Positions 42,396 to 50,836 are shown, numbered from the stretch's first letter. The stretch: 64,000 nucleotides of DNA from Streptococcus parasuis (GCF_021654455.1 NZ_AP024276.1:1612001-1676000); one strand, 5' to 3'. The notes: generated by a model not told the origin, from the sequence alone. Numbers and translations: made by a program.

Positions 42396-43775
42396 TTATT
42401 TCCGGAAATATCCTCGAATTGCTTTGCCATTTACCTTCTTAACTTTGTACTCCCAATCCTGGTTGTTGTCCATGATCAGCTTAATCTTCCGAGCTAATTT
42501 ATCTCCTTTGGCAACATCGATGTCAAAAACATTCTTCAGGATCTGCTTCGATGACACACTTTCTTGCGGTTTGACACCTTCGTAAATAAAACCGGCATCA
42601 TTCCGATACACACCATTGTTGAAATAAGCCCATGTGTACTGATGCTGTTGAACTACGGACATGCTTTCCCATTCTTCCGGAACCAGCATATCCAAATAAT
42701 CATAGATTTGGTTTTCTGCCTCATCTCGATAAGTGAAGCGTTCTTTATAGACTGCCAGCTCATCCTCGAAGTCTTCGTCAAAGGTCAACGTGAAGCCTTT
42801 TTTGTAAATTGCAACTGCCTCACCCCACAACTGCAGGACATCATTGTCCGTCATGTCGAATGGCTTGACGAATTGTTTAGCTGCATCCACCAAGATCGGT
42901 AGGAAACGACGCTCACCAGTTTTATCACCAAGATACTCGACCTTGTTGCTGGTCCGAGCAATCACGAAGTTTTTGGGAAACTTTTCAGCACGACGACCAT
43001 AGGACCTACGGAATGTCAAATCGGTCTTGGTCACAAAAGCCTTGAGCTCATCAAACGTCGTCTTCCTACTAGCCACCATCTCGTCGTCATTGACAATCAG
43101 GGATTTTAGCATGATCTCGTAGTTGTCCTTGTCCATGAAATCCTTAGCAGAATCCGTGTACCAGTCAACTGCGATCTTTTGCAGGAATGTTGTCTTACCA
43201 GCACCCTGCCCACCGACCAGGTCTAGAGTGTAGTCAAACTTTACCCATGGATTGAAGACCTTGGACACAGCCCCGACGAAAAACATCTCCGCTATTTTCT
43301 GGACATAGATGCTGTCCTCAGCACCTAGCCAGGTCTGGAAGACTTGATTCAGACGTTCCTTGTGGTCCCAACTGTCATAGGCATGTTCCATGTATTCCTG
43401 AACAGGATTATAGGTTTTTTCTGCAAAGAATGCCTCAATACCATCTTGCAAAGCCCTGGTCTTGAACACAACCTTGAAATGATTTTCCAGGTAAACACTG
43501 AGATAAGATTCAAATGCAGATGGCAGCTGACCTTTCCTCATGCTGATAGCATCCAATTTGACATCGGCCACAATCTCATGCTCACCAGTAAATTCGTTGT
43601 GCCGAAGGAAGTCATTGAGCTTGTTATCACTCTTCATGGCCAACAGCACATTTCGAGGGCTGTCTGCGACAATGGCATCAATCTCAACCTTTTCTCCGTT
43701 TTCATCCAGTACCTTTTTTTTCGTCCTGGTAAACTGCTTGACAGAGATATTTACAACATCACCAATCACTGCCAC
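42396..43775 (-). CDS. Phage replicative helicase/primase C-part (VapE/D5-like)
   Basis: A 459-residue protein with a virulence-associated E (VapE) type P-loop domain: Walker A GGQGAGKTTFLQKIA near 190, Walker B in VNDDEM near 225, and the arginine-finger region ARTSNKVEYLGDKTGERRF. It overlaps the prim-pol gene by 17 bp, so primase and helicase act together in phage replication. Located next to the candidate origin. Confidence 0.85.
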   Translation of the reverse strand: MAVIGDVVNISVKQFTRTKKKVLDENGEKVEIDAIVADSPRNVLLAMKSDNKLNDFLRHNEFTGEHEIVADVKLDAISMRKGQLPSAFESYLSVYLENHFKVVFKTRALQDGIEAFFAEKTYNPVQEYMEHAYDSWDHKERLNQVFQTWLGAEDSIYVQKIAEMFFVGAVSKVFNPWVKFDYTLDLVGGQGAGKTTFLQKIAVDWYTDSAKDFMDKDNYEIMLKSLIVNDDEMVASRKTTFDELKAFVTKTDLTFRRSYGRRAEKFPKNFVIARTSNKVEYLGDKTGERRFLPILVDAAKQFVKPFDMTDNDVLQLWGEAVAIYKKGFTLTFDEDFEDELAVYKERFTYRDEAENQIYDYLDMLVPEEWESMSVVQQHQYTWAYFNNGVYRNDAGFIYEGVKPQESVSSKQILKNVFDIDVAKGDKLARKIKLIMDNNQDWEYKVKKVNGKAIRGYFRK

Positions 43776-44586
43776 CTCCCCTCATGTGTTTTTGTATCAT
43801 ACTATCTACCGTCCGACTTAACTCTCTATCGCTTAGTGGATCAGCAGAATTATTATTCGCAATCCGTGCCAATTCCAAAACACAGTTTGGGTCAACACTT
43901 CTGGCCAATAATGTCCCAGCAAATTTGGCTGCCGTATCGTTTCGACTACCTTCCTCACCAAAGCCTTTGACAATCATTTCAAAGACCTCCGTGGTCCGAT
44001 TTCGTTTGCCAGCACCATTCCGAATTTGATAATAAATGTCATCAAGTTCGCTCCGGTTGTTCTTTTTCAGATACTCTTGCTTAATTGCCATGACTAGCGC
44101 TCGACTAGCAGTGACCATGGTCCCGCCTTCTTTCGACTTTTCCAAGTCCCAGGCATACTCCCCTTTAGGTGTTTTTGAGGGAGCGACCAGAACATAATTA
44201 TTTGGATGAGCTTTGACATCCACTCCAGGAAGAAAACCAATCATCTGTGTCATGGACACATCCGGATGCTTAAAGTAAAAGATATGCTTGCCACCGCTGG
44301 CAGTCTTCGCCTGCAGCGTCGGGGTAAGTAAGTTAAGATGTTCCCAATTGGCCAGACTCTCATATCCATTATGTTTGCCGTGCAAGTCGATGTCGATTAC
44401 GAAGAATTTATCAGTCCGGACAGCGATATTACTATCCGGATACTGATTCCAAAAATCTTCAATCTCTTGCGCGGTCATAGCCGGTTTATCAGCAAATTTT
44501 ATCATCGGTTGCTTATTAGAAGGGCTTATAGGAATTACAGAAAAGCCCTTTTTCTGATAAGCCAAAGCCGCTTTCTTCATTCCCAT
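43759..44586 (-). CDS. Bifunctional DNA primase/polymerase (prim-pol, AEP type)
   Basis: A 275-residue primase. N-terminal prim-pol domain (about 5-160) with the metal aspartates in VIDIDLHG and the SGGKHIFYF histidine motif; C-terminal helical PriCT-1-like part (about 200-275). It makes primers for phage replication and is translationally coupled to the VapE-like helicase. AGGAGG seven bases before the ATG decides the start. Confidence 0.88.
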   Translation of the reverse strand: MGMKKAALAYQKKGFSVIPISPSNKQPMIKFADKPAMTAQEIEDFWNQYPDSNIAVRTDKFFVIDIDLHGKHNGYESLANWEHLNLLTPTLQAKTASGGKHIFYFKHPDVSMTQMIGFLPGVDVKAHPNNYVLVAPSKTPKGEYAWDLEKSKEGGTMVTASRALVMAIKQEYLKKNNRSELDDIYYQIRNGAGKRNRTTEVFEMIVKGFGEEGSRNDTAAKFAGTLLARSVDPNCVLELARIANNNSADPLSDRELSRTVDSMIQKHMRGGGSDW

Positions 44587-44596
44587 CTAGCACCTC

Positions 44597-44995
44597 CTAG
44601 AACGGCAAATCTTCGTCTTGGATATCCATAGGACTTGAATTTCCAAATGAGCCGTCTTGATAATTCGACTGTTGTCCACGGCTTTCCAAGAGTTGGAAAC
44701 TTTCTGCAACTACCTCAGTAACGTAGACACGTTGCCCTTGTTGGTTGTCATAGCTACGAGTCTGAATGCGACCTGTAATTCCAATCAAAGCACCCTTTTT
44801 AGCCCAGTTAGCCAAGTTTTCGGCTTGCTGACGCCAAATGACACAGTTGATGAAATCTGCTTCACGCTCCCCATCTTGGTTTTTGAAGTTGCGATTGACA
44901 GCCAAGGTAAAAGTCGCAACAGCCTGGTTTGACGGAGTGTAACGAAGTTCTGCATCACGAGTCATGCGTCCTACCAATACTACGTTGTTAATCAT
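44597..44995 (-). CDS. ssb: Single-stranded DNA-binding protein
   Basis: A 132-residue SSB with an N-terminal OB fold (about 1-105; [35 protein letters not shown]) and the acidic tail ending DEDLPF, which recruits partner proteins. It protects single strands during phage replication and recombination and follows ERF and helicase in the early operon. Its ATG overlaps the preceding gene by 4 bp. Confidence 0.95.
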   Translation of the reverse strand: MINNVVLVGRMTRDAELRYTPSNQAVATFTLAVNRNFKNQDGEREADFINCVIWRQQAENLANWAKKGALIGITGRIQTRSYDNQQGQRVYVTEVVAESFQLLESRGQQSNYQDGSFGNSSPMDIQDEDLPF

Positions 44996-45288
44996 AATTT
45001 ATCCACCTTCAATGCCTTTCTTACCAAATGTTCATCAATCATTGAGTAATCTCCTGGAAAAGATCTTTTTAATGGTTGAATGACTTTCTTAACAATTTCT
45101 TTCAATGTCATTCCAAAGATTCTCGACCAATAGAAATCTTTTTTTGTGTAATTATAAACGCCATCAATCTCGCAGCCTTTATAACACACGCCCCAAACTT
45201 CGCCTTTATATTTGTAAATCAAGATTTCGTCATAGGTATCACCTTGAATTTTGATTGGACGTTTTCGCCCAAGTTCCGTATAACCCAT
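44992..45288 (-). CDS. Hypothetical phage early protein
   Basis: A 98-residue protein starting [19 protein letters not shown], with an N-terminal beta-rich part and a basic helical end. It is tightly packed between the 32-residue membrane peptide (TAATG overlap) and ssb (4-bp overlap), so it belongs to the recombination/replication operon. No family recognised. Confidence 0.65.
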   Translation of the reverse strand: MGYTELGRKRPIKIQGDTYDEILIYKYKGEVWGVCYKGCEIDGVYNYTKKDFYWSRIFGMTLKEIVKKVIQPLKRSFPGDYSMIDEHLVRKALKVDKL

Positions 45289-45386
45289 TACTCGCTTCCT
45301 TTCTTGTTACGCTCACCGAGCAGATAGCCAAGGAATAACCAAAGTACAGCCATTCCAAATTCTTTCAAAGTTTCAATTATCATCAT
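45288..45386 (-). CDS. Small membrane peptide (32 residues)
   Basis: ATG at 45384-45386 overlaps the ERF stop as ATGA, and the TAA at 45288-45290 overlaps the next start as TAATG. The product is one hydrophobic helix (GMAVLWLFLGYLL) with a charged tail GERNKKGSE. The double translational coupling supports a real gene; similar one-helix peptides occur in early regions of streptococcal phages. Function unknown. Confidence 0.6.
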   Translation of the reverse strand: MMIIETLKEFGMAVLWLFLGYLLGERNKKGSE

Positions 45387-46081
45387 TCAATCCCTTTCGC
45401 TTTCTTAGTTTTTACAATCAGATCCTGTGCTTCTTTCAAACGGTCAGCTGGAATACTTTCGATTTTATCCACGCCCAGCTGGCCAATGAACCACACTCCA
45501 ACGGTATTAACCGGACCGCCTGAAGCCTCCGCAATATTCTTGATGTCTTCACGTAGCTTCTTCGCTTGGGCTCCCGTGATGTACTTAACACTGCCAGATG
45601 CGTTCTGGTTCTGTTTCGGATTTGATGTAGGCTTACTTTGCGCTGGTTTCTGAGCTTGTGCTTGCTTACCAGTCTGGTTCGCATATTCGCCAGTATCAGG
45701 ATCCTTGTTATCATCAATGGCAAACAACCCGTTAAGAGCATATTTTCGAGCGTAACTGGATGCAGTTCCGGTGATCTGGCTGCCATCCATACCTTTCTTT
45801 GTATCTTCTTCCCTTGCTGACGCTTGGGCACTGATTGAACTGCCACATGCAAATAATGTTACTGTAGCACGAACATAGTAGCGGTCCCCAATCTGTTCGA
45901 TATCGTCATTTAATACCAGGGATGCATCATGCTTTTTGAGTAAAGGCTTTAGTGCCTCCAAAATATCCTCTGCACTACGATAGTTGTATTTTCCGAAAGA
46001 ATTGTACTGTCCTTTCGGTGCAACCAGCTCTGTCTGAATACTGCACAGGGTTGCAAATATTGGCGATTCTTTTACTGTCAT
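45383..46081 (-). CDS. ERF family single-strand annealing recombinase
   Basis: A 232-residue phage recombination protein. The ERF domain spans about 8-135 (IQTELVAPKGQYNSFGKYNYRS start, ITGTASSYARKYALNGLFAID core), followed by a Gln/Ser/Pro-rich linker and a small C-terminal domain. It anneals complementary strands, probably with the SSB encoded next door. Confidence 0.88.
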   Translation of the reverse strand: MTVKESPIFATLCSIQTELVAPKGQYNSFGKYNYRSAEDILEALKPLLKKHDASLVLNDDIEQIGDRYYVRATVTLFACGSSISAQASAREEDTKKGMDGSQITGTASSYARKYALNGLFAIDDNKDPDTGEYANQTGKQAQAQKPAQSKPTSNPKQNQNASGSVKYITGAQAKKLREDIKNIAEASGGPVNTVGVWFIGQLGVDKIESIPADRLKEAQDLIVKTKKAKGIE

Positions 46082-46090
46082 GTATTCTCC

Positions 46091-46411
46091 TTAAAATTGT
46101 TTGAATGCTTCCATCAATTCTTCAAATAAATTTTCTTCTTTAGAAATAATATTAGAAACCTCTTCTCCATTGGGATAAGTAAGTGTGTACTCAGCATCTA
46201 CCAAGATGATTTCACAATCGTGAATTTTCGCAAGAGCTTTAATTTCGGATTTTTGTTTCAAATAATACTCATATGGAAGTGATAGGGCACCACGGATTTC
46301 TTCTACAAAACCTGCTTTCGTTGCAAGTGAATGGGGATTATTTTTGATTTCTGACATAAAATAGCCCTTTTCTTTCTCACGCAATACGATTAACTTGTTT
46401 GAAATTTTCAT
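46091..46411 (-). CDS. Hypothetical phage early protein
   Basis: A 106-residue acidic protein, alpha/beta by appearance, starting MKISNKLIVLREKEKGYF, with AAAAGGAG upstream. It lies between the helicase and ERF genes. No domain recognised. Confidence 0.6.
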   Translation of the reverse strand: MKISNKLIVLREKEKGYFMSEIKNNPHSLATKAGFVEEIRGALSLPYEYYLKQKSEIKALAKIHDCEIILVDAEYTLTYPNGEEVSNIISKEENLFEELMEAFKQF

Positions 46412-46429
46412 TTTTTTACTCCTTTTGTT

Positions 46430-47602
46430 TTAAAAATAAAATTCTACGACCCTAACGTCGTGCTGCTGACGGCTACCAGTAATCCGCCAAAGAAGTTGCC
46501 GATAGTCATCGTAATCTCCGTCACTAGGCTGGGACGGATCCAGAACTACAATTGTTTTAAAACGGTGCTGGAGCCCATCGACCCCAACTCCTAATACTTG
46601 GCTAGTAGCGACCATGTTGATCCTATCATGCCCTTCTTTCTTATCGCCAGTCCAAATACCGATTTCAGGATGCCGTTCATAGATAACCTCAACGATCTGC
46701 TTGGACTTGCTGACAATTAACATTTCCGATTGCTTGGCCAAGAGAAGATCTAACTGCAATAGCATTGGTGTATCTGCATTGACTGCTTTAATCTTTGGAA
46801 AATCCACATCAAAACCTGTCTGGGTCAGATACCTCTCGAAAGTCTTTCGACCAAATGACTGCTTGGCCATAGCATACTTACCATTCTTTCCGACGATGTT
46901 CAGCCGTCGCAGTTGGTTTAATTCATCAGGATTGGCAGGTAGGCACCACATTGGCTCAAAGATAACTTCAAAACCGTTGTTCTCCTCTGCTCCTTCGATT
47001 TCCTCAATCTCTTCCCAACGGAAGAAATTTGGCAATCCTGATACATAACTTTCATAGTCACGGAAGTCTTCCCACTTCTCCTTCGAGTAGCTGAAACGGT
47101 CGTATTTCATCTTGCCATGCTGCTTCTGCCAATCAAATTTGTTGTTTGGCTCTGCCTGACCAAAGATTGTCTTTTCCAGCGGATAGAAGTTTTGACCCTT
47201 CTTTCTGATTGGAGTTGCGGACAGCCCTATTGAGTATCCACGTCGGATTTTTTTGTAAGCTTTATAGTTAGCCTCGCTGGACATATTCTGCCACTCGTCG
47301 ACGATTAAAACATCAAACTCTAGGACCACACCGCTTGCTACGATATTCTGCATTCGCTTATCTGTCATAGCTTCCAGCTGGAAGTCTTGTGAGTAGAGCT
47401 TGTTGTGAGTGTCAATCCAGCCATTCAGTATAGATAGCCGATTGTTCAGGACCAAGACCTTCTTGGCACCCTTATGCTTGGCGATCTCAAAGGCACAAAT
47501 AGTCTTCCCGCGACCGCCTAATCCCTCTAAAAAGATACCTAGGCAATCGCGATCGCTCCGTTTTACGGCCTCAGCTTGCCATTTGCGTAATTCGATTTCC
47601 AA
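46430..47602 (-). CDS. DEAD/DEAH-type SF2 helicase
   Basis: A 390-residue phage helicase. Walker A is GLGGRGKT (about 28-35), the DExx box is DEWQ in VLIVDEWQNMSS, motif III-like LSATPIR, and motif VI-like QLLWRITGSRQQ near the end. Such helicases accompany recombination and replication genes in streptococcal phages. Its start overlaps the resolvase gene by 32 bp. Confidence 0.85.
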   Translation of the reverse strand: MEIELRKWQAEAVKRSDRDCLGIFLEGLGGRGKTICAFEIAKHKGAKKVLVLNNRLSILNGWIDTHNKLYSQDFQLEAMTDKRMQNIVASGVVLEFDVLIVDEWQNMSSEANYKAYKKIRRGYSIGLSATPIRKKGQNFYPLEKTIFGQAEPNNKFDWQKQHGKMKYDRFSYSKEKWEDFRDYESYVSGLPNFFRWEEIEEIEGAEENNGFEVIFEPMWCLPANPDELNQLRRLNIVGKNGKYAMAKQSFGRKTFERYLTQTGFDVDFPKIKAVNADTPMLLQLDLLLAKQSEMLIVSKSKQIVEVIYERHPEIGIWTGDKKEGHDRINMVATSQVLGVGVDGLQHRFKTIVVLDPSQPSDGDYDDYRQLLWRITGSRQQHDVRVVEFYF

Positions 47603-48038
47603 TGTCTTGAATAACCTCCTCGATGTCTTTTCTCTGTGCCCAGAATAGTGCCAATCGAGCCGCCGCCCTCACATCCTGATGATGTGATTTGTCAAAAGTC
47701 CAAAGACCAAGCTCCCTAAGCAACTGATCAGGAATGTCTGACACATAGCCAGCGTTGCGAACAAGTTCCACGTTTGGAAAGCACGCTTGAACAGCTTCCA
47801 CGGTTTCAGCGACTGAGTTGTCTCGAGAATAATCATTGTCACGTACCTGGTATTCTTCCACGATGGCAACATCGTATTCCAGGTCACGACCTACTTCACG
47901 GAACCATTTACTGAAATTTCTAGCACCGAACGGAACTATCCAATAGCTCACTAGACCTGCATTATCCAGCAAGACTATTCCTGTTGTAGATGTTTCAATT
48001 CGGTTACTTGATGGATCGATTGAAAGTATCTTCATCAT
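47571..48038 (-). CDS. RuvC-like Holliday junction resolvase
   Basis: A 155-residue RNase H-fold nuclease candidate. Acidic residues in the expected order: SIDPSS at residue about 6, VEEYQ near 60, and the HHQDVRAAARLALF helix near 125. Phage resolvases of this type trim branched DNA before packaging. ATGA overlap with the Gp157 gene. Confidence 0.75.
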   Translation of the reverse strand: MMKILSIDPSSNRIETSTTGIVLLDNAGLVSYWIVPFGARNFSKWFREVGRDLEYDVAIVEEYQVRDNDYSRDNSVAETVEAVQACFPNVELVRNAGYVSDIPDQLLRELGLWTFDKSHHQDVRAAARLALFWAQRKDIEEVIQDIGNRITQMAS

Positions 48039-48514
48039 CTAATCCTCAAACTTCTACTTTCTTGCAACACTGCACCCTTGACCTTCTTACCAGCTTTCAG
48101 CAACTCTTTGATAGCTGTCTTGTCTGGTTTCAATGTTTGAATAAAATATTTCTTAGGCAGCAGATCTTCATCTACAACCACAGATGGTTGATTGTTGGCC
48201 AAGCTCACGGTAAATAGCAAAGTCTTAACTTTTTCATGTCCAGTGATTTCAAATGCACCTTGTAGACCTGTTTTGAGTCGTGTGATGTCATTTTCAATAG
48301 ATTTTTTTCGTTTGGTTAAGCGGTCGATTTCTTCTTTGAGTTGATCCACATCAGCTTCTTTGTTCTTGATGACCTTGACGGTGTTTTCAACCTTTTCTTC
48401 AAATTGTTCCGTCCAGTCAATAGACTCAAGCGTATCCAGCTTGGTTTCTTCATCAATACCTTCCATTTCTGCAATTTGCTTAAAGATTCCGGTTAGTTCA
48501 TATAGTGTTGCCAT
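48035..48514 (-). CDS. Siphovirus Gp157 family protein
   Basis: A 159-residue protein, mostly coiled coil (about 30-90), with C-terminal AIKELLKAGKKVKGAVLQ, typical of the Gp157 family. This family has been linked with phage-resistance effects in S. thermophilus, but its role is not settled. Located in the early recombination operon. Confidence 0.8.
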   Translation of the reverse strand: MATLYELTGIFKQIAEMEGIDEETKLDTLESIDWTEQFEEKVENTVKVIKNKEADVDQLKEEIDRLTKRKKSIENDITRLKTGLQGAFEITGHEKVKTLLFTVSLANNQPSVVVDEDLLPKKYFIQTLKPDKTAIKELLKAGKKVKGAVLQESRSLRIR

Positions 48515-49094
48515 TTGTAATTTCCTTTACCTTTCTTTGTAGTTGTACCATCCCAATTGCAGCTTTAGTAGTGTCTGCATCGTTATCAAAATACCTATTC
48601 TTATTCATTTGAGCAAGGTCAGCTCGGGTAACGCAAACTAGGTTTGAGATATCAACATTGGTTTTGTCGCCATCCAAAAAAACGATGATACATCCCTTTG
48701 GGACTGGACCATGATGTTCTCTCCAAACCTGCAGGTGTACCCTTTCCCAGACATTCGGATCAGCAATTTTAACCTTCAAATAGCCATCTGTGGTCATGTT
48801 GATTGTCCCTACAGGTTGATAACCATGCGGCCTGTTACCTTTTTTAAATTGACCACTATTTGGTGGCATATTCGGAAATTTTTTTCCTTTGTTGTACGGT
48901 TCATTCCCTTTCGGAAAGTGACCTGTTAGTCCCGAATTTAATTTGTGGTTTCCGCGGAAACGTTTTATCTGAAGTGCTGTAAAAGATGTTCCGAAATGTC
49001 CATTCACTAAATTTGCAACCTCTTGAGATGTCTTGCCCTTGTAATTTTTAAAAATAAAGGCCTTAATTTCGTCTGTATAGATTTTCCTTCCCAT
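48498..49094 (-). CDS. HNH endonuclease
   Basis: A 198-residue nuclease. An N-terminal DNA-binding part (about 1-55, TSQEVANLVNGHFG) precedes a glycine-rich linker and an HNH domain with VHLQVWREHHGPVPKGC and the DGDKTNVDISNL segment, as in phage and homing HNH enzymes. It overlaps Gp157 by 17 bp and may be a mobile insertion in the early operon. Confidence 0.82.
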   Translation of the reverse strand: MGRKIYTDEIKAFIFKNYKGKTSQEVANLVNGHFGTSFTALQIKRFRGNHKLNSGLTGHFPKGNEPYNKGKKFPNMPPNSGQFKKGNRPHGYQPVGTINMTTDGYLKVKIADPNVWERVHLQVWREHHGPVPKGCIIVFLDGDKTNVDISNLVCVTRADLAQMNKNRYFDNDADTTKAAIGMVQLQRKVKEITNGNTI

Positions 49095-49097
49095 AAG

Positions 49098-49322
49098 CTA
49101 CTCCAACAGAGCAATACCAGGATTAAGACCTGTTTCTGACTCTAATTTTTTCGCATCAATGGCTAACTTGCCAACCGAAACAATTTGACCAGCCACTGAA
49201 ACCATGGCTTTTGACCGTTCAATTTCGATCTGCAGTTCATTTTCCGAGAGTTCCCTATCATCCAAATATTCCAATTGAGCGAATAAGGTATCGGCTAGGT
49301 TTGACATTTTATTTCTAACCAT
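49098..49322 (-). CDS. Hypothetical phage early protein
   Basis: A 74-residue helical, acidic protein. Start at ATG 49320-49322 with AGGAGG five bases upstream, 8 bp overlap with the previous gene. The SKAMVSVAGQIVSVGKLAI segment is typical of small phage proteins next to HNH genes; function unknown. Confidence 0.6.
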   Translation of the reverse strand: MVRNKMSNLADTLFAQLEYLDDRELSENELQIEIERSKAMVSVAGQIVSVGKLAIDAKKLESETGLNPGIALLE

Positions 49323-49545
49323 AGGCACCTCCTAAAATTTCTTCTTTTTCTGCAATACGTTGTAGTCGTGCATTTTCATCAACCAATTGTTGATTGACTC
49401 GTCTGTATTCACAATTTTCTTTATCAAGATCATTTACCATGCCACGAAGAATGGCATTTTCACGTTCAAGTCGATCAATTGTTTTAGCTGGTAGGTCAAT
49501 GCCATAGCTGTCGACTTGATTTGTTCTAAAAAACTTACTAAGCAT
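49315..49545 (-). CDS. Coiled-coil phage protein
   Basis: A 76-residue protein dominated by a coiled coil (about 22-70, LERENAILRGMVNDLDKEN). Start taken at MLSKFFRTNQ; upstream in-frame codons overlap the preceding gene. Function unknown; leucine-zipper-like dimer likely. Confidence 0.55.
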   Translation of the reverse strand: MLSKFFRTNQVDSYGIDLPAKTIDRLERENAILRGMVNDLDKENCEYRRVNQQLVDENARLQRIAEKEEILGGAYG

Positions 49546-49822
49546 GTCTACCCCACTTTCTAACCTTCCTAGTTGGTACCTCATCAGCAAACTTGATTGG
49601 TTCCCAGCTTGCAAGTGACTGTCTAACTCTGTTCTTCCAGGCTAAGCGATCAGCTTCAACTGCACGTTCACATGCCAACGCTGTCAGCTGTTCTCTTAGT
49701 AGTCTAGCTTCACGTTCCTTGCGTTGCTTTTCCGCATTCCTGTAATCAATCGCTGCAACCACTACGCACGGAATGGCAAATACTGCACATGCTCCTATGG
49801 CTGTAAAAATATTTTCTGTCAT
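49538..49822 (-). CDS. Small membrane protein
   Basis: A 94-residue protein with one N-terminal hydrophobic helix (about 6-24) followed by a highly charged helix (KQRKEREARLLREQL) and a basic end. Probably anchored with the charged part in the cytoplasm. Function unknown; part of the packed early gene cluster. Confidence 0.6.
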   Translation of the reverse strand: MTENIFTAIGACAVFAIPCVVVAAIDYRNAEKQRKEREARLLREQLTALACERAVEADRLAWKNRVRQSLASWEPIKFADEVPTRKVRKWGRHA

Positions 49823-49823
49823 T

Positions 49824-50135
49824 CTAAGCTCCTAACTGTTTTTCTCGTTTGATATTTTCAAGCATTTCTGCCAATGTTTCTTTCTTCGGTCTGTATCGAT
49901 TGCGACTTTTCCACTTGATAAACAATCGGAAACCTTCGTAGTTAATAAAGACAATTCTGTGAGTTGGATTTTCAATGTATTGTCTGAAGTCCGGATGCTC
50001 ACGCATTTCTGCCGCCCAAACTTTAGCCGTTCCGACTGTTAAACCTTCCCAAATTTGACAAAGGTGCTCATAGTCACCAGCTTCTGCCTTTTCAGACTGT
50101 TTAGCCGGTCTGTAGACTAATTCTGCTTTTGGCAT
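49824..50135 (-). CDS. DUF771-like phage protein
   Basis: A 103-residue basic protein with C-terminal FINYEGFRLFIKWKSRNRYRP, resembling DUF771 small phage proteins that occur after Cro/XRE genes and have an excisionase-like helix-turn-helix. Assignment is tentative. AAAGGAAT precedes the ATG. Confidence 0.55.
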   Translation of the reverse strand: MPKAELVYRPAKQSEKAEAGDYEHLCQIWEGLTVGTAKVWAAEMREHPDFRQYIENPTHRIVFINYEGFRLFIKWKSRNRYRPKKETLAEMLENIKREKQLGA

Positions 50136-50154
50136 AGCAATTCATTCCTTTCTG

Positions 50155-50216
50155 TGATATAATTTAAGTGAAATTTTTGGTAAGCTCCTGACCTTTGTCA
50201 TGGGGCTATTTTTATT
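50155..50216 (+). ncRNA. Very small + strand transcription unit (candidate sRNA 2)
   Basis: An extended -10 box TG-A-TATAAT (hexamer 50158-50163) is directed rightward in the gap between two leftward genes. About 20 bases after the expected start an imperfect stem (AGCTCCTGAC with GTCATGGGGCT, 50184-50209) is followed by ATTTTTATT. The predicted RNA is about 45 nt and contains CTCCTGACC, complementary to AGGAG-type ribosome sites. Confidence 0.42.
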
Positions 50217-50409
50217 AGCTTTTTGCTAATTCGTCCAGGCTCACATCAAGAGCCTTGGCGATTTTTTTTACTGTTTCAAAATGCAAATCTTTGACCCTGC
50301 CATCACGCAGATTGTAGATCTGAGCTGTGCCGACTCCAGCAAGCAGACAAAGCTTATAGACTGTTAAATTTTTTTCAGCCAAAATTCGTTCGATATTTTT
50401 CCACAACAT
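50215..50409 (-). CDS. XRE/Cro-type DNA-binding protein
   Basis: A 64-residue single helix-turn-helix protein: WKNIERILAEKNLTVYKLC, then GVGTAQIYNLRDGR as recognition region, and ALDVSLDELAKS. It is the first gene of the leftward early block after the + strand island, with divergent promoters and a perfect palindrome (50465-50486) just upstream that is a likely binding site. TAAGGAG precedes the ATG. Confidence 0.78.
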   Translation of the reverse strand: MLWKNIERILAEKNLTVYKLCLLAGVGTAQIYNLRDGRVKDLHFETVKKIAKALDVSLDELAKS

Positions 50410-50464
50410 ATTGTTTTACTCCTTACCAATATTTATAAAATTAGTTTTAACGCTTATAAAGACT

Positions 50465-50486
50465 TATACACTACATATAGTGTATA
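50465..50486. promoter_or_regulatory. Perfect 22-bp palindrome, likely operator
   Basis: TATACACTA and TAGTGTATA are perfect 9-bp arms around CATA. It lies between the XRE gene and the divergent + strand promoter; a related half-site CACTATATA follows at 50501-50509, abutting the -35 box. Confidence 0.6.
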
Positions 50487-50509
50487 TTTATGTCTTTCCA
50501 CACTATATA

Positions 50510-50538
50510 TTGACAAAAGCATGTTTTTGATATATAAT
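50510..50538 (+). promoter_or_regulatory. Consensus sigma-A promoter of the + strand island
   Basis: TTGACA (50510-50515), a 17-bp spacer and TATAAT (50533-50538). Both hexamers are perfect, so this should be a strong promoter unless repressed through the palindrome just upstream. Confidence 0.85.
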
Positions 50539-50544
50539 TTACCC

Positions 50545-50616
50545 ATGACAATCAGGAAAATAAATCCAACTTTAACTACCAAATCAAGTGATTTTCTCCT
50601 GTGCGTTAAATATTAA
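50545..50616 (+). CDS. Short leader ORF (23 residues)
   Basis: ATG at 50545-50547, six bases after the perfect -10 box, opens a 23-codon frame (begins MTIRKINPTL) ending TAA at 50614-50616, 16 bp before the YjzC-like start. No Shine-Dalgarno, so translation would be leaderless. It could be a real peptide, a regulatory leader, or chance. Confidence 0.3.
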   Translation: MTIRKINPTLTTKSSDFLLCVKY

Positions 50617-50632
50617 TGAAAGGAGAAACGAT

Positions 50633-50800
50633 ATGAGTAAAAACCTAATCAAACCAGGAACTGACAATCAACCTGCTGGGACATATCAAGAAGTTGGTCC
50701 TCGTGGTGGACAAGTTTCTGGCGGACGTGTGGTACACATCGACAAAGGTGATCGCTTACCACCTACTCAAGAACCTGGTCGAAACTGGGTCAAACAATAA
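50633..50800 (+). CDS. YjzC-like small protein
   Basis: A 55-residue polar protein starting MSKNLIKPGTDNQPAGTYQE, with GPRGGQVSGGRVV and GDRLPPTQEPGRNW, matching the YjzC-like family of small Firmicutes proteins, which has no known role. AAAGGAG precedes the ATG; the in-frame codons back to 50588 lack a start context. It has a consensus promoter and its own terminator, so it is probably expressed in the lysogen. Confidence 0.75.
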   Translation: MSKNLIKPGTDNQPAGTYQEVGPRGGQVSGGRVVHIDKGDRLPPTQEPGRNWVKQ

Positions 50801-50805
50801 CCTAT

Positions 50806-50836
50806 AGAGCGTGTCAAATTTTGATACGCTTTTTCC
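50806..50836 (+). terminator. Terminator of the YjzC-like gene
   Basis: AGCGTGTCAAA pairs with TTTGATACGCT (50808-50830, one G-U pair), followed by TTTTT. Confidence 0.75.
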
